Positions 50,854-60,454 of a DNA stretch of 64,000 nt are shown here, one piece after another (the first letter of the stretch is position 1; each line of letters opens with the position of its first letter). The notes below the pieces were generated by a model that saw only the letters and a list, made by a program, of their open reading frames with translations, was not told where the DNA came from and made no database searches. The DNA comes from Xanthomonas sp. DAR 35659 (GTDB lineage: Bacteria > Pseudomonadota > Gammaproteobacteria > Xanthomonadales > Xanthomonadaceae), in contig NZ_CP162488.1 in the NCBI RefSeq assembly GCF_041242975.1, positions 1,602,001 to 1,666,000 on the forward strand, given 5' to 3'. Both the position numbers and the translations under genes were made by a program.

Positions 50854-53460
50854 CTACAGCGTGAAATGCACGCTGAGCATGTAGCCGCGTCCGTTCTTGT
50901 ACAGATAGTAGGGCTGGCTCTTCTGGCCGACGTAGCTGTAATAGGTCTCGTCGAGCAGATTGCTGCCTTCCAGTTGCAGCTTGACCTTGTCGGTGATCGC
51001 ATAGGACACCGACGCGTCGAGCTGGGTGAACGCATCGGTCATCTGGTTCGCGCCCAGGCGTCCGATCTGGGTGAAGTAGGCCGAGCGCCAGCCCAGGGTC
51101 AGCCGCGCCTCCCACGGTCCCTTCTCGAAGTAGGGGCTGAGGTTGTAGCTGTTCTTGGAGTTGTAGGGCAGGTTGTAATCGCCCTGGGTCTCGGCCTTGG
51201 AATAGGTGTAGTTCGCCGCCACGCCGAAGCCGCCGCCCAGTTCCTGCTGGTAGCTCAGCGACACGCCCTTGACCTTGGCCGCGCCGGAATTCTGCGGCAG
51301 CGTCACCTCATAGATGTCTTCGCGGTCATAGGTGTTGTTGTGCAGCGGCCGCTGCACCACGGTCTGCAGGATGTAGTTGGAGATGTCGCGGTAGAACAGC
51401 TCGCCGGCCAGCACGCTGTTGGGCGCGAAATACCATTCCAGCGAGGCGCCGTAGTTGGTGGAGCGGTACGGATCCAGCGCCGGGTTGCCGCTGCTGGCGG
51501 TGAGCTTGTTGTCGTCGGCGTTGACGTACGGCGTCAGGTCCGCATAGCGCGGGCGGGCGATCACCTTGGCTGCGGCGAAGCGCAGGATCAGCGCATCGGA
51601 CAGGTCGTAGGCGACGTTCAGCGACGGCAGCCACTCGCCGTAGGAGGTGGTGTAGCGCACCGGCGCGTAGGCGCTGCCGTCGTACTGGTAGCCGCCAATC
51701 GCGTCGCGGGTGTTGACGTAGCGCACGCCGATGTTGCCGCGGTAGTTGTCGCCGGCGAAATCGGCCTGCAGGTAGGCGGCGCGGTTGCGCTCGACCACGT
51801 CGAAGCTGCTGCCGTAGCTGGGCGCGAGCGTGTCGCTGCCGGGTAGGCCGCCGACGTAGTCCACCAGCGCGCCGGGGCTCTGCCGCGGCCAGTGGCGCAT
51901 GTCGTCGCTGACCGACAGGTCGTCCAGATAGCCGCCGGGCGTGTTGCCGCCATACACCGCAGCCAGCGTGGTGTTCGGATCGGCGGGGAAGCTGTCGTAG
52001 TACATGTCCTGCGCGGTGCTGTGGCGCGTGGCCTTGACCCCGGCGCGCAGCTTGGTGATCGGCCCCCAGTCCACGTCATGGTCGAAGTCCAACTGCGCGT
52101 AGCGCTCCTTGTCCAGGTTGGGATAGCGGTTGACGGTGGCGCCGATCACCGACATGGCCTCCAGGTCGGACGGCGGCACGGCGTAGTCCACGCCGACCCT
52201 GCGGTGGTCGATGGCGTAGTCGTAGGCGCCGTTGCCGCGGAAGGTGAGGCCGTAGATGCGGTCGGCGCCGCCGGCCGAGCGGGTCGCGCCGACCTGGCCG
52301 GAGACGTTCCAGCCATCGCCGTGCCAATCGCCGCGCAAGGTGTTGCTGCTGGTCTTGACCGTGGTGTTGCGCACGTAGGAATCGAGGATGGTTTCGGCGC
52401 CATCGCCATAGGCGCCGGAGGTGGCGACGCCCTCGACCACGTCGAGCGCGGTGCCGTTGGCCGGGATGAAGTTGGCGTAGCGGCTCTGGTTGACGTTGTC
52501 GAACGTCTCCTCGACGTACAGCCCGGTATAGGTCAGCTCGAACGCGTCGTTGGGCTTCCACTGCAAGGCGGCGGTGACGCCGTCGCGCTTGCGGGTCTGG
52601 GTGAACAGCGCGCTGTTGATCGCGGTGGGGTAGACGCCCTGCTTGCCGGCGGCCACCGCGTCGGGAAAGCCGGCGCCCTGGATGTCGCTGTAGCCGAAGA
52701 TTTCCACGCCATCACGACGCAGCACGCGTTCGGAATGCATCACCGACCCCAGCACGCCGAGCGTGCCGGCATCGTTCTTCCAGTTGTAGAGCAGCGAGGC
52801 GTTGGGCTTGCCGTCCTTGGAGCGGTCGTTGTAGCCGTAGCTGACGCTGCCGGTCAGCAGGTTGCTGTCCAGCTCCAGCGGCTTGCGCGTGTGCAGGATC
52901 ACGGTGCCGCCGAGGCTGCCTTCGTCGATGCTGGCCTGCGGGCTCTTGTACACCTCGGCGCTACCGATCACTTCCGGCGCCAACAGCGAATAGTTGAACG
53001 AGCGGCTGTCCGGATTGTTCGGGTCGCCGCCCCAACTGGTGGAGGCGATGCTCTGGCCGTTGAGCAGCACCCGGTTCAAGGCCGGGTCGGTGCCCAGGAT
53101 CGAGACCTTCTCGCCTTCGCCGAACTGGCGATCGACGCTGACGCCGGGCAGGTGCGACAGCGATTCGGCGACGTTGGCGGCCGGGAACTTGCCCACGTCC
53201 TCGGCCGAGATCGCATCGACGATCGCGTCGGCATTGCGCTTCACGTTGAGCGCCTGCTGCAGGCTGGCGCGGTAGCCGGTGACCTTGACCGCGTCCAGTT
53301 CCTGCACCGCCGGCGCTTGCGCGGTGGTGCCGGGGGCATTCTCGGGCGGCGTGGTGCCGTCACCCTGTTGCACGGGAGTCTGCTGGGCGAGGGCGCCGGC
53401 GGGCGCGGCCAGGGCGCAGGCGACGGCGAAGGCCAGGGGAGCGAGGCGGATGCGGTTCAC
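50854..53460 (-). CDS. Second TonB-dependent receptor, same regulon
   Basis: About 868 residues from the GTG at 53460, chosen because the next residues form a signal peptide (NRIRLAPLAFAVACALAAPAGALAQ) and GGAG lies upstream; the frame continues to 53565 without a good start. TonB box region ELDAVKVTGYRAS, a plug with VGKFPAANVAESLSHLPGVSVDRQFGEGEKV, and a barrel ending in hydrophobic VHFTL rather than the usual final Phe. Closely similar in plug to the nix receptor, so the two are paralogues. A NagQ-like site lies 380 bases upstream. Probably takes up a different fragment of the same glycans or chito-oligosaccharides. Confidence 0.9.
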   Translation of the reverse strand: MNRIRLAPLAFAVACALAAPAGALAQQTPVQQGDGTTPPENAPGTTAQAPAVQELDAVKVTGYRASLQQALNVKRNADAIVDAISAEDVGKFPAANVAESLSHLPGVSVDRQFGEGEKVSILGTDPALNRVLLNGQSIASTSWGGDPNNPDSRSFNYSLLAPEVIGSAEVYKSPQASIDEGSLGGTVILHTRKPLELDSNLLTGSVSYGYNDRSKDGKPNASLLYNWKNDAGTLGVLGSVMHSERVLRRDGVEIFGYSDIQGAGFPDAVAAGKQGVYPTAINSALFTQTRKRDGVTAALQWKPNDAFELTYTGLYVEETFDNVNQSRYANFIPANGTALDVVEGVATSGAYGDGAETILDSYVRNTTVKTSSNTLRGDWHGDGWNVSGQVGATRSAGGADRIYGLTFRGNGAYDYAIDHRRVGVDYAVPPSDLEAMSVIGATVNRYPNLDKERYAQLDFDHDVDWGPITKLRAGVKATRHSTAQDMYYDSFPADPNTTLAAVYGGNTPGGYLDDLSVSDDMRHWPRQSPGALVDYVGGLPGSDTLAPSYGSSFDVVERNRAAYLQADFAGDNYRGNIGVRYVNTRDAIGGYQYDGSAYAPVRYTTSYGEWLPSLNVAYDLSDALILRFAAAKVIARPRYADLTPYVNADDNKLTASSGNPALDPYRSTNYGASLEWYFAPNSVLAGELFYRDISNYILQTVVQRPLHNNTYDREDIYEVTLPQNSGAAKVKGVSLSYQQELGGGFGVAANYTYSKAETQGDYNLPYNSKNSYNLSPYFEKGPWEARLTLGWRSAYFTQIGRLGANQMTDAFTQLDASVSYAITDKVKLQLEGSNLLDETYYSYVGQKSQPYYLYKNGRGYMLSVHFTL

Positions 53461-53841
53461 GTGGGCGGTCTCCGAAAAAGTGCATGGACACGAAAGGCCC
53501 GCCGCGATGGCGGCGGGCAGGCAGCGCCATCGGCCTGGATGCGGGGCGATGGGCAAAGGGGACAAGGCGATGGAGTCGGCCTGCCGCCAAGTGGCGCGGA
53601 CGGATTCGAACGCGCTTGGCGGTGCGACGTACGGAGGTGCGAGCGAGAAGCGGCGCTGGCGACGTCGCGAGGGGCGCGAGGGGCGTCCAGCAACGCGGTG
53701 AGAGCCGAGGCGCGCGCTGTCGCAGGCGGCCAGGCGGATGACGTCACGCCCGGCGACTCCGTCCTGAATTTCGATCGATCCAAATCGGGAATGCCCCGCG
53801 CTGGCTCATGAGTGCCGGACTGTGTCGCGCTTGTCCTTCGT

Positions 53842-53855
53842 TGTCAACGCTGTCG
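53842..53855 (-). promoter_or_regulatory. NagQ-like operator of the second receptor gene
   Basis: TGTCAACGCTGTCG, 12 of 14 positions as in TGACAACGCTGTCA. On the minus strand it contains TTGACAACG, the same -35-type core found in the other two operators and in the same orientation relative to its gene. Confidence 0.55.
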
Positions 53856-53977
53856 CGATCGCGAAAATTCCAGGAAAAAGGTGCCTTCTGCGCTTAAATT
53901 CGCGGAAAGGTGGATCGTGGGTCGATCGCCGTGCGGCATGTCATGTCGACGCTGTCTACACGGTTTTGTGCGTCATC

Positions 53978-54709
53978 TCACAGGTCGCCGCCATGCGCCT
54001 GCAGCGCGGCGATCGCCGCCAGTCCCGCGGTTTCGGTGCGCAGGATGCGCGGTCCCAGGCGCAGGCCGGCGAAGCCGGCGGCCTGCAGCGTGGCGCGATC
54101 GCGCGGCGACCAGCCGCCTTCCGGGCCGATCGCGATCGTCGCGGCATGGCCGGTGAGGTCCAGCGTGCGCAGCCGGTGTTCGCCTTGCGGATCGAGGGTG
54201 AGCTTCAGCGGCGTGCCGGCCACCGCCGCGGCGGCGTCGGCCAGTGCCAGCGGCGCGGACAGCTGCGGCACGCGCGCGCGGCCGGACTGTTCGCACGCCG
54301 ACACCACCACGCTGCGCCAGTGCGCCACGCGCTTGTCCACGCGCGCGGCATCCAGTTTCACCTCGGTGCGTTCGGCCCAGACCGGCACGATCGCGGCGAC
54401 GCCCAGTTCGGTCGCCTTCTGCAGGATCAGGTCCATCTTCTCGCCGCGCGCCACGCCCTGCAGCAGGGTGATCGCCAGCGGCGATTCGGTGTCGGCCGGC
54501 CGCGCCGCGCCGATTCGCGCGCTGGCGCCGCGCTTGCCGACCTGCAGCAGCTCGGCGTCGTAGTCGCAGCCGTCGCCGTTGAACAGCACGCAACGGTCGC
54601 CCTCGCGCAGCCGCAGCACGCGCAGCAGATGCCCCGACACGTCCTCGGGCAGGCTCAGGTCGTCGCCTTCGCGCAGCGGCAGATCCACATGGCAGCGGGT
54701 CAGGCGCAT
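53978..54709 (-). CDS. rsmE: 16S rRNA (uracil-1498-N3)-methyltransferase
   Basis: 243 residues, the usual length. An N-terminal PUA-like part (HVDLPLREGDDLSLPEDVSGHLLRVLRLREGD) is followed by the SPOUT methyltransferase fold: LLQGVARGEKMDLILQKATELGV, then the knot motifs AIGPEGGWSPRDR and LGPRILRTETAGLAAIAAL. It uses S-adenosylmethionine to methylate U1498 of 16S rRNA in the small subunit. Its start overlaps the end of bioA by ten bases, so the two are coupled in one transcript (bioA-rsmE). Confidence 0.95.
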   Translation of the reverse strand: MRLTRCHVDLPLREGDDLSLPEDVSGHLLRVLRLREGDRCVLFNGDGCDYDAELLQVGKRGASARIGAARPADTESPLAITLLQGVARGEKMDLILQKATELGVAAIVPVWAERTEVKLDAARVDKRVAHWRSVVVSACEQSGRARVPQLSAPLALADAAAAVAGTPLKLTLDPQGEHRLRTLDLTGHAATIAIGPEGGWSPRDRATLQAAGFAGLRLGPRILRTETAGLAAIAALQAHGGDL

Positions 54710-56091
54710 GCGACGGCCTCGTCGATCGCGGCCAGGGTGGTCTCGGCCAGCAGCGTCAGTTGCTCATCGTCCACGCAGTACGGCGGCATCCAGTACAGCA
54801 CGTCGCCCAGCGGGCGCAGCACCACGCCACGCTCCAGCGCGGCGCGGTAGGCGCACAGGCCGATCCGCGCGGCGGCGGGGAAGGGCGTGCGTCTGTCGCC
54901 GTCGCGGGTGAGTTCGAAGGCCACCACCATGCCGGCCTGGCGCACGTCGGCCACGTGCGGATGCTCGGCGAACGGTGCCGACAACGCGCGCATGGTTTCG
55001 GCGGTGCCGCGGTTGCGCGCGATCACGTCGTCCTCGCGCAGGATCCGCAGCGACGCCAGCGCCGCCGCGCAGGCCAGCGGGTTGCCGGTGTAGCTGTGCG
55101 AGTGCAGGAAGGCGCGCTCGCGGCTGTCGTCCAGGAACGCGTCATATAAGTGTTGCGTGGCCAGCACCGCCGACAACGGCAGGAAGCCCCCGGTCAGGCC
55201 CTTGGACAGGCACAGCAGGTCGGGCATCACCCCGGCCTGCTCGCAGGCGAACAGGGTGCCGGTGCGGCCGAAGCCGGTGGCGATCTCATCGGCGATCAGG
55301 AACGCGCCGTTGGCGTCGCACAGTTCGCGCGCCCGGCGCAAATAGGCCGGGTCGTACATGCGCATGCCGCCGGCGCACTGCAGGCGCGGTTCCAGGATCA
55401 CTGCGCAGATCTCGCCCGGATGGCGGTCGAACAGGTCGGCCAGCGCGTCGGCGGCGGCGTCGGCGCGCTCCCGCGCGGTCTGCCCCGGCGCGGCCAGGTA
55501 GGCGTCGGGCGAGGGCGCGAACAGCGCTTCGGCCAGCAGCGGCGCGTACACCCGCCGGTACAGCGGGATGTCGCCGACCGCCAGCGCGCCGATGGTCTCG
55601 CCGTGATAGCCGTTCTCCAGCGCGACGAAGCGCGTACGGTGGTTCTCGCCGCGGTTGCGGAAGTAGTGGAACGCCATCTTCAGCGCCACCTCGACCCCGG
55701 CCGAGCCGTTGTCGGCATAGAACACCTTGGCCAGCGGCGCGCGCCCCTCCTGGCGCGGCGCCAGCGCCAGCAACTGTTCGGCCAGTTCCACCGCCGGCTC
55801 GTGGCTGAAACCGGCCAGCATCACTTGTTCCAGCCGCGTGGCCTGGGCGGCGATGGCCGCGGCGATGCGCGGTTCGCCGTGGCCGAACAGGTTGGTCCAC
55901 CAACTGCTGACGGCATCCAGGTAGCGGCGGCCTTCGTGATCGATCAGCCAGGCGCCTTCGCCGCGCGCGATCGGCAGCAGCGGCAGCGTGTCCGGATGCT
56001 CGCGCATTTGCGTGCAGGGGTGCCACAGCACCGCCAGGTCGCGTTGCCGCCACGTCGCGGCAGTCTGTGATGGGGTCAGGTCTGTTAGCAT
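54700..56091 (-). CDS. bioA: Adenosylmethionine-8-amino-7-oxononanoate aminotransferase
   Basis: 463 residues, class III PLP aminotransferase of biotin synthesis: it converts 7-keto-8-aminopelargonate to 7,8-diaminopelargonate with S-adenosylmethionine as amino donor. Seen: HPCTQMREHP at the N-terminus, AVSSWWTNLFGHGEPRI (substrate site), FYADNGSAGVEVALKM (PLP phosphate), LIADEIATGFGRTG (cofactor Asp) and the PLP lysine in LCLSKGLTGGFLPLS. Divergent from the nudE-like gene with a 75-base gap; followed by rsmE. Confidence 0.95.
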   Translation of the reverse strand: MLTDLTPSQTAATWRQRDLAVLWHPCTQMREHPDTLPLLPIARGEGAWLIDHEGRRYLDAVSSWWTNLFGHGEPRIAAAIAAQATRLEQVMLAGFSHEPAVELAEQLLALAPRQEGRAPLAKVFYADNGSAGVEVALKMAFHYFRNRGENHRTRFVALENGYHGETIGALAVGDIPLYRRVYAPLLAEALFAPSPDAYLAAPGQTARERADAAADALADLFDRHPGEICAVILEPRLQCAGGMRMYDPAYLRRARELCDANGAFLIADEIATGFGRTGTLFACEQAGVMPDLLCLSKGLTGGFLPLSAVLATQHLYDAFLDDSRERAFLHSHSYTGNPLACAAALASLRILREDDVIARNRGTAETMRALSAPFAEHPHVADVRQAGMVVAFELTRDGDRRTPFPAAARIGLCAYRAALERGVVLRPLGDVLYWMPPYCVDDEQLTLLAETTLAAIDEAVACA

Positions 56092-56165
56092 TTCGCGCTC
56101 ATGAACTGGTTCTTCGCCCCGTGCATTCTATCGACCGAGACCGCGCCGCGGCGCGGGAGCGTGGC

Positions 56166-56720
56166 GTGAACCGTCCGTTGCCGATCATCCACGCGCGGCG
56201 CGAGCGCAGCGAGTCCGCCGCCGAGCGCAAGGTCGAGGAGCTGGACCTGGAATTCAGCAACGGCGAGCGCCGCGTGTTCCACCGCCTCACCACCTCCGGC
56301 CATGGCGCGGTGGTGGTGGTGCCGATGCTGGACGCGCAGACCGTGCTGCTGGTGCGCGAGTACGCCGCCGGCGTGCACCGCTACGAGCTGGGCCTGGTCA
56401 AGGGCCGCATCGACGCCGGCGAGACGCCGCTGCAGGCGGCCGACCGCGAACTCAAGGAAGAGGCCGGCTACGGTGCCCGCCAGTTGCAGGTGCTGCGCGC
56501 GATGACCCTGGCGCCCACCTACATGAGCCACCAGTCGTGGCTGGTGCTGGCGCAAGATCTCTATCCCGAAAAACTGGCCGGCGACGAGCCGGAGGAATTG
56601 GAAGTGGTGCCCTGGAAACTGGCTGAGCTGGATCAATTGATGTTGCGCGAGGATTTCTCCGAAGGGCGCTCGCTGGCGGCGCTGTTCATCGCCCGCGAAT
56701 GGCTGGGCCGCGCCGGATGA
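56166..56720 (+). CDS. nudE: Nudix hydrolase, NudE-like (ADP compounds)
   Basis: 184 residues from GTG 56166 (VNRPLPIIHARRE); the frame upstream to 56067 lies in the divergent promoter region and looks non-coding. The Nudix box is complete: GRIDAGETPLQAADRELKEEAGY, with the catalytic Glu residues of REL-EE. The N-terminal RxExxE-like stretch and VLLVREYAAGVHRYELGLVKG match NudE, which hydrolyses ADP-ribose, NADH and Ap3A. Stop overlaps the cysQ start (ATGA), so the two are coupled, as in other gamma-proteobacteria. Confidence 0.88.
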   Translation: MNRPLPIIHARRERSESAAERKVEELDLEFSNGERRVFHRLTTSGHGAVVVVPMLDAQTVLLVREYAAGVHRYELGLVKGRIDAGETPLQAADRELKEEAGYGARQLQVLRAMTLAPTYMSHQSWLVLAQDLYPEKLAGDEPEELEVVPWKLAELDQLMLREDFSEGRSLAALFIAREWLGRAG

Positions 56721-57517
56721 TCCGCATCACCGCAGACTTGCGCGAAACCGTCATCGCCATCGCCATCGACGCCGCCGCGGCGATCATGGCGGTCTACGCC
56801 ACCGGCTTCGAGGTCGAGCACAAGGCCGACGCCAGCCCGCTGACCCAGGCCGACCTGGCCGCGCACCGGATCATCGTCGAGGGCCTGGAGCGGCTGACCC
56901 CGGACCTGCCGGTGCTGTCGGAGGAGTCGGCGCAGATCCCGTGGGCGGTGCGCGAGCACTGGACCAGCTACTGGCTGGTGGACCCGCTCGACGGCACCCG
57001 CGAGTTCGTCAAGCGCAACGGCGAGTTCAGCGTCAACATCGCCTTGATCCACCAGGGCGCGCCGGTGTTCGGCGTGGTCCAGGCGCCGGTCGATGGCCGC
57101 GTCTGGCATGCGGTGCGCGGTGAGCAGGCCTACCGCCGCGAGGGCTTCCGCGACACCGCGCTGGCCACGCGGCGCCCGGCCACCGCGCCGCTGCGGGTGG
57201 CGGCCAGCCGCTCGCATCGCGATCCGCGTACCGATGCGTTGCTGCAGCGCATGGGCGAGATCGAGACGCTGGCGCAGGGCTCGTCGCTGAAGTTCTGCCG
57301 CATCGCCGAAGGCGAACTGGACGTGTACCCGCGCCTCGGCCCGACCTCCGAATGGGACACCGCGGCCGGCCAGTGCGTGCTGCAGTCCGCCGGCGGCGCG
57401 CTGCTCGCCGCCGCGACCGGCAAGCCGTTCCGCTACAACCGCCGCGAATCGTTGCTCAACGGCGATTTCATGGCTCTGGGCGATCCGTCGCTGCCCTGGC
57501 GCGACTGGCTGGGCTGA
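56717..57517 (+). CDS. cysQ: 3'(2'),5'-bisphosphate nucleotidase CysQ
   Basis: 266 residues from ATG 56717, overlapping the nudE stop. Inositol-monophosphatase superfamily: VLSEES (metal Glu), the WLVDPLDGTREFVKRNGEF motif and the C-terminal SEWDTAAGQCVLQSAGG. It removes the 3'-phosphate of PAP and PAPS, recycling the by-product of sulphate assimilation and limiting its toxicity. Cytoplasmic. The coupled NudE-like gene handles related adenine nucleotides, making this a small nucleotide clean-up operon. Confidence 0.93.
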   Translation: MIRITADLRETVIAIAIDAAAAIMAVYATGFEVEHKADASPLTQADLAAHRIIVEGLERLTPDLPVLSEESAQIPWAVREHWTSYWLVDPLDGTREFVKRNGEFSVNIALIHQGAPVFGVVQAPVDGRVWHAVRGEQAYRREGFRDTALATRRPATAPLRVAASRSHRDPRTDALLQRMGEIETLAQGSSLKFCRIAEGELDVYPRLGPTSEWDTAAGQCVLQSAGGALLAAATGKPFRYNRRESLLNGDFMALGDPSLPWRDWLG

Positions 57518-57736
57518 GCGCGCCTTGCCATCGGGTGCGCGGAGGCGGCAAGCGCAGACTTGCGCCGCAGTGCGCCGGCGCCCGGCCGGCGCGGTAGCGA
57601 CGCATCGGCCACGCGTATCGCGCCACGGCGGCGTCGCTCCCGGCGCCTCTTTCGGTCATGCCGCGTCCTCCGTCGCGGCGTCGCTCTGCCAAACTAGCGT
57701 CCTGGCGGCGCGTGGCCGTCGCACCGGAACGCCCCT

Positions 57737-58558
57737 GTGAATCCAGCCCGCTACGACCTTCCCGCCCTGCTCGAGATCATGGCGCGCCTGCGCGATCGCG
57801 AGCACGGCTGCCCCTGGGATCTGGAGCAGGATTTCGCCAGCATCGCCGCCTACACCATCGAAGAAGCGTACGAGGTGGCCGACGCGATCGACCGCAACGA
57901 CCTGGGCGAGTTGAAGGACGAACTCGGCGACCTGCTGCTGCAGGTGGTGTTCCATGCGCAGATGGCGCGCGAGCAGGGCGCGTTCGGCTTCGACGACGTG
58001 GTCGCCGCAATCTGCGACAAGATGGTGCGCCGGCATCCGCACGTGTTCGGCGACAGCCAGGTCGCCGACGCCGGGCAGCAGACATTGAACTGGGAGCAGA
58101 TCAAGCGCGACGAGCGTGCCGCGGCTGGCAAGACCGACGCCTCCGCGCTGGCCGGGATCGCGCGTGGCCTGCCCGAATGGCAGCGCGCGGTAAAACTGCA
58201 GGCGCGCGCGGCGCGGGTCGGCTTCGACTGGCCCGGTCCCGGCCCGGTGTTGGACAAGCTGCAGGAGGAGTTGGAGGAAGTGCGCGTGGAGTTCGCGCGC
58301 GGCGCGGTGCAGGACAACCAGGCACGGCTGCAGGACGAGATCGGCGATCTGCTGTTCGTTTGCGCCAATCTCGCGCGTCACGCGCAGGTCGATGTCGGCG
58401 CTGCACTGCGTCATGCCAACCAGAAATTCGAACGCCGCTTCCGCGCGATGGAGCAGTTGGCGCAGCGCGAGGGCGGCGCACTGGATGGATTGTCGCTGGA
58501 CCAGCAGGAGGCGTACTGGCAGCGCGCCAAGGCCGAGGAGCGCGGCGCGGCCGGATGA
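57737..58558 (+). CDS. mazG: Nucleoside triphosphate pyrophosphohydrolase MazG
   Basis: 273 residues, GTG start 57737. Two MazG repeats: the first with [28 protein letters not shown] and [17 protein letters not shown] (EExxE and ExxD metal ligands), the second with [13 protein letters not shown] and [17 protein letters not shown]. It hydrolyses non-canonical or excess NTPs to NMP and pyrophosphate, a house-cleaning and stringency-related role. The stop overlaps the ynfA start (ATGA). Confidence 0.95.
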   Translation: MNPARYDLPALLEIMARLRDREHGCPWDLEQDFASIAAYTIEEAYEVADAIDRNDLGELKDELGDLLLQVVFHAQMAREQGAFGFDDVVAAICDKMVRRHPHVFGDSQVADAGQQTLNWEQIKRDERAAAGKTDASALAGIARGLPEWQRAVKLQARAARVGFDWPGPGPVLDKLQEELEEVRVEFARGAVQDNQARLQDEIGDLLFVCANLARHAQVDVGAALRHANQKFERRFRAMEQLAQREGGALDGLSLDQQEAYWQRAKAEERGAAG

Positions 58559-58878
58559 AGACGCTGCTGCTGTTCGTGCTGACCGCCCTGGCCGAGATCG
58601 TCGGCTGCTATCTGCCGTACCTGTGGCTGCGCGAACAGGGCAGCGCCTGGCTGTTGCTGCCGGCCGGCGCCAGCCTGGCCGCGTTCGTGTGGTTGCTGAG
58701 CCTGCATCCGGAGGCCAGCGGCCGCGTCTACGCCGCCTACGGCGGCGTCTACATCGCGGTGGCGCTGCTGTGGCTGTGGGCGGTGCAATCGATCCGGCCC
58801 ACGCGCTGGGACCTGCTCGGCGCCGGCCTGTGCCTGCTGGGCATGGCGGTGATCATGTTCGCACCGCGGCAGGGCTGA
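58555..58878 (+). CDS. ynfA: YnfA family inner-membrane protein
   Basis: 107 residues, full length for UPF0060/YnfA, with four membrane helices: [16 protein letters not shown] (helix 1), [43 protein letters not shown] and [16 protein letters not shown]. The GR-YAAYGG signature is present. Related to small drug/metabolite transporters but without proven function in most hosts. Translation is coupled to mazG by ATGA overlap. Confidence 0.9.
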   Translation: MKTLLLFVLTALAEIVGCYLPYLWLREQGSAWLLLPAGASLAAFVWLLSLHPEASGRVYAAYGGVYIAVALLWLWAVQSIRPTRWDLLGAGLCLLGMAVIMFAPRQG

Positions 58879-59111
58879 CCCGCGCGGAGCGCCGGAGCGC
58901 CGAACGGGAGGTGGCGATCTTCCGGCGACGGCGTCGTGTGCTGCCGGCGTATCGCGTCCTCGCCGCCGCCTGACAACACTAGGCGCGATCGGGTGGGGCG
59001 GCGCGCCTCCGGTGGCGCGGCCTTCCCGGTGCTGCCCGGACCACGCGTCTTTAATGCAGCCGCCGGCGCGGCGTATGCTGGCCGCCTGCGTTGCCTAGGG
59101 AGGGCCGCCGC

Positions 59112-59414
59112 ATGCGCCGTTTCGCCAGCTTCCGCGCGTTCTATCCGTTTTATTTGAGCGAGCACCGCCATCCGCTGTCGCGGCGGCTGCACTTCGTCGG
59201 CAGCGCTGCGGTGCTGCTGGTCGTGCTGCTGGCGCTGTGCACCGGCCAGCCACGCTGGCTGTGGGCGGCGCCGGTGTGCGGCTACGGCTGCGCCTGGGCC
59301 GGGCATTTCTTCTTCGAGAAGAACCGTCCGGCCACCTTCCGCCATCCGCTGTACTCGTTCGCCGGCGACTGGGTCATGTTCAAGGACATGCTGCTCGGCC
59401 GCATCCGCTGGTGA
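59112..59414 (+). CDS. DUF962 (Mpo1-like) membrane protein
   Basis: 100 residues from ATG 59112. DUF962 pattern: FRAFYPFYLSEHRHPLSRRLHFVGS at the N-terminus with conserved His residues, two or three membrane helices, then FFFEKNRPATFRHPLYSFAGDWVMF. Yeast Mpo1 of this family is an Fe(II)-dependent dioxygenase for 2-hydroxy fatty acids using His ligands, which are kept here (EHRHP, LHFVG, GHFFFEKNRPATF). The bacterial role is unknown. Confidence 0.88.
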   Translation: MRRFASFRAFYPFYLSEHRHPLSRRLHFVGSAAVLLVVLLALCTGQPRWLWAAPVCGYGCAWAGHFFFEKNRPATFRHPLYSFAGDWVMFKDMLLGRIRW

Positions 59415-59482
59415 CCGGCGCCCGCGCAGGCGCTCGCTATACTGCGGACTCGATTCCTTTTTTCGGTTAATGGAGCAACCCG

Positions 59483-60451
59483 ATGCCATCCACCTTCTTC
59501 CTCGCGCTGGTTCTGCTGGTCGCCGGCGTGATCGTGCTGTTCAAGACCGTGCGCATGGTGCCGCAGGGTTTCCAGTGGACGGTGGAGCGGTTCGGCCGCT
59601 ACACCCACACCCTGTCGCCGGGCCTGCATTTCCTGATCCCGGTGGTCTACGGGGTGGGGCGCAAGGTCAACATGATGGAGCAGGTGCTGGATGTGCCCAG
59701 CCAGGACGTCATCACCAAGGACAACGCGGTGGTGCGCGTGGACGGCGTGGTGTTCTTCCAGGTACTGGACGCGGCCAAGGCGGCGTATGAGGTATCGAAT
59801 CTGGAGATCGCCACCATCGCGCTGGTGCAGACCAACATCCGTACCGTGATCGGCTCGATGGACCTGGACGAGTCGCTGAGCCAGCGCGAGACCATCAACG
59901 CGCAGTTGTTGAACGTGGTCGACCATGCCACCAACCCGTGGGGCATCAAGGTCACCCGCATTGAGATCCGCGACATCCAGCCGCCGCGCGACCTGGTCGA
60001 TGCGATGGCGCGGCAGATGAAGGCCGAGCGCGAGAAGCGCGCGCAGATCCTCGAGGCCGAGGGCTCGCGGCAGTCGGAGATCCTGCGCGCCGAGGGCGAG
60101 AAGCAGGCGGCGGTGCTGGAGGCCGAAGGCCGCAAGGAGGCCGCGTTCCGCGACGCCGAGGCGCGCGAGCGCCTGGCCGAGGCCGAAGCGCGCGCCACCG
60201 CGATGGTGTCCAAGGCGATCGCCGAAGGCGACGTGCAGGCGATCAACTACTTCATCGCGCAGAAGTATGTGGAGGCGTTCAAGGAACTGGCCACCGCGCC
60301 GAACCAGAAGTTCGTGCTGATGCCGATGGAGTCCAGCGGCATCATCGGCTCGATCGCGGGCATCTCCGAGCTGGCCCGCGAGGCGCTGGGCAAGCAGCAG
60401 TCCGCGCCGCCGGCGGTGCCGCGCGGCATGCCGCCGCGCAGCGGAGCCTGA
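59483..60451 (+). CDS. SPFH/Band 7 (paraslipin-type) protein, QmcA-like
   Basis: 322 residues with an N-terminal membrane helix (FFLALVLLVAGVIVLF), a Band 7/SPFH domain (RMVPQGFQWTVERFGRYTHTLSPGLHFLIP, QDVITKDNAVVRVDGVVFFQV, MDLDESLSQRETINAQLL, IEIRDIQPPRDLV) and a long Glu/Ala-rich coiled coil with repeated AEG units (RAEGEKQAAVLEAEGRKEA). It forms oligomers in membrane microdomains. The NfeD-like gene follows after three bases, the common SPFH-NfeD pair. A TATACT box lies about 40 bases upstream of the start. Confidence 0.9.
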   Translation: MPSTFFLALVLLVAGVIVLFKTVRMVPQGFQWTVERFGRYTHTLSPGLHFLIPVVYGVGRKVNMMEQVLDVPSQDVITKDNAVVRVDGVVFFQVLDAAKAAYEVSNLEIATIALVQTNIRTVIGSMDLDESLSQRETINAQLLNVVDHATNPWGIKVTRIEIRDIQPPRDLVDAMARQMKAEREKRAQILEAEGSRQSEILRAEGEKQAAVLEAEGRKEAAFRDAEARERLAEAEARATAMVSKAIAEGDVQAINYFIAQKYVEAFKELATAPNQKFVLMPMESSGIIGSIAGISELAREALGKQQSAPPAVPRGMPPRSGA

Positions 60452-60454
60452 GCC

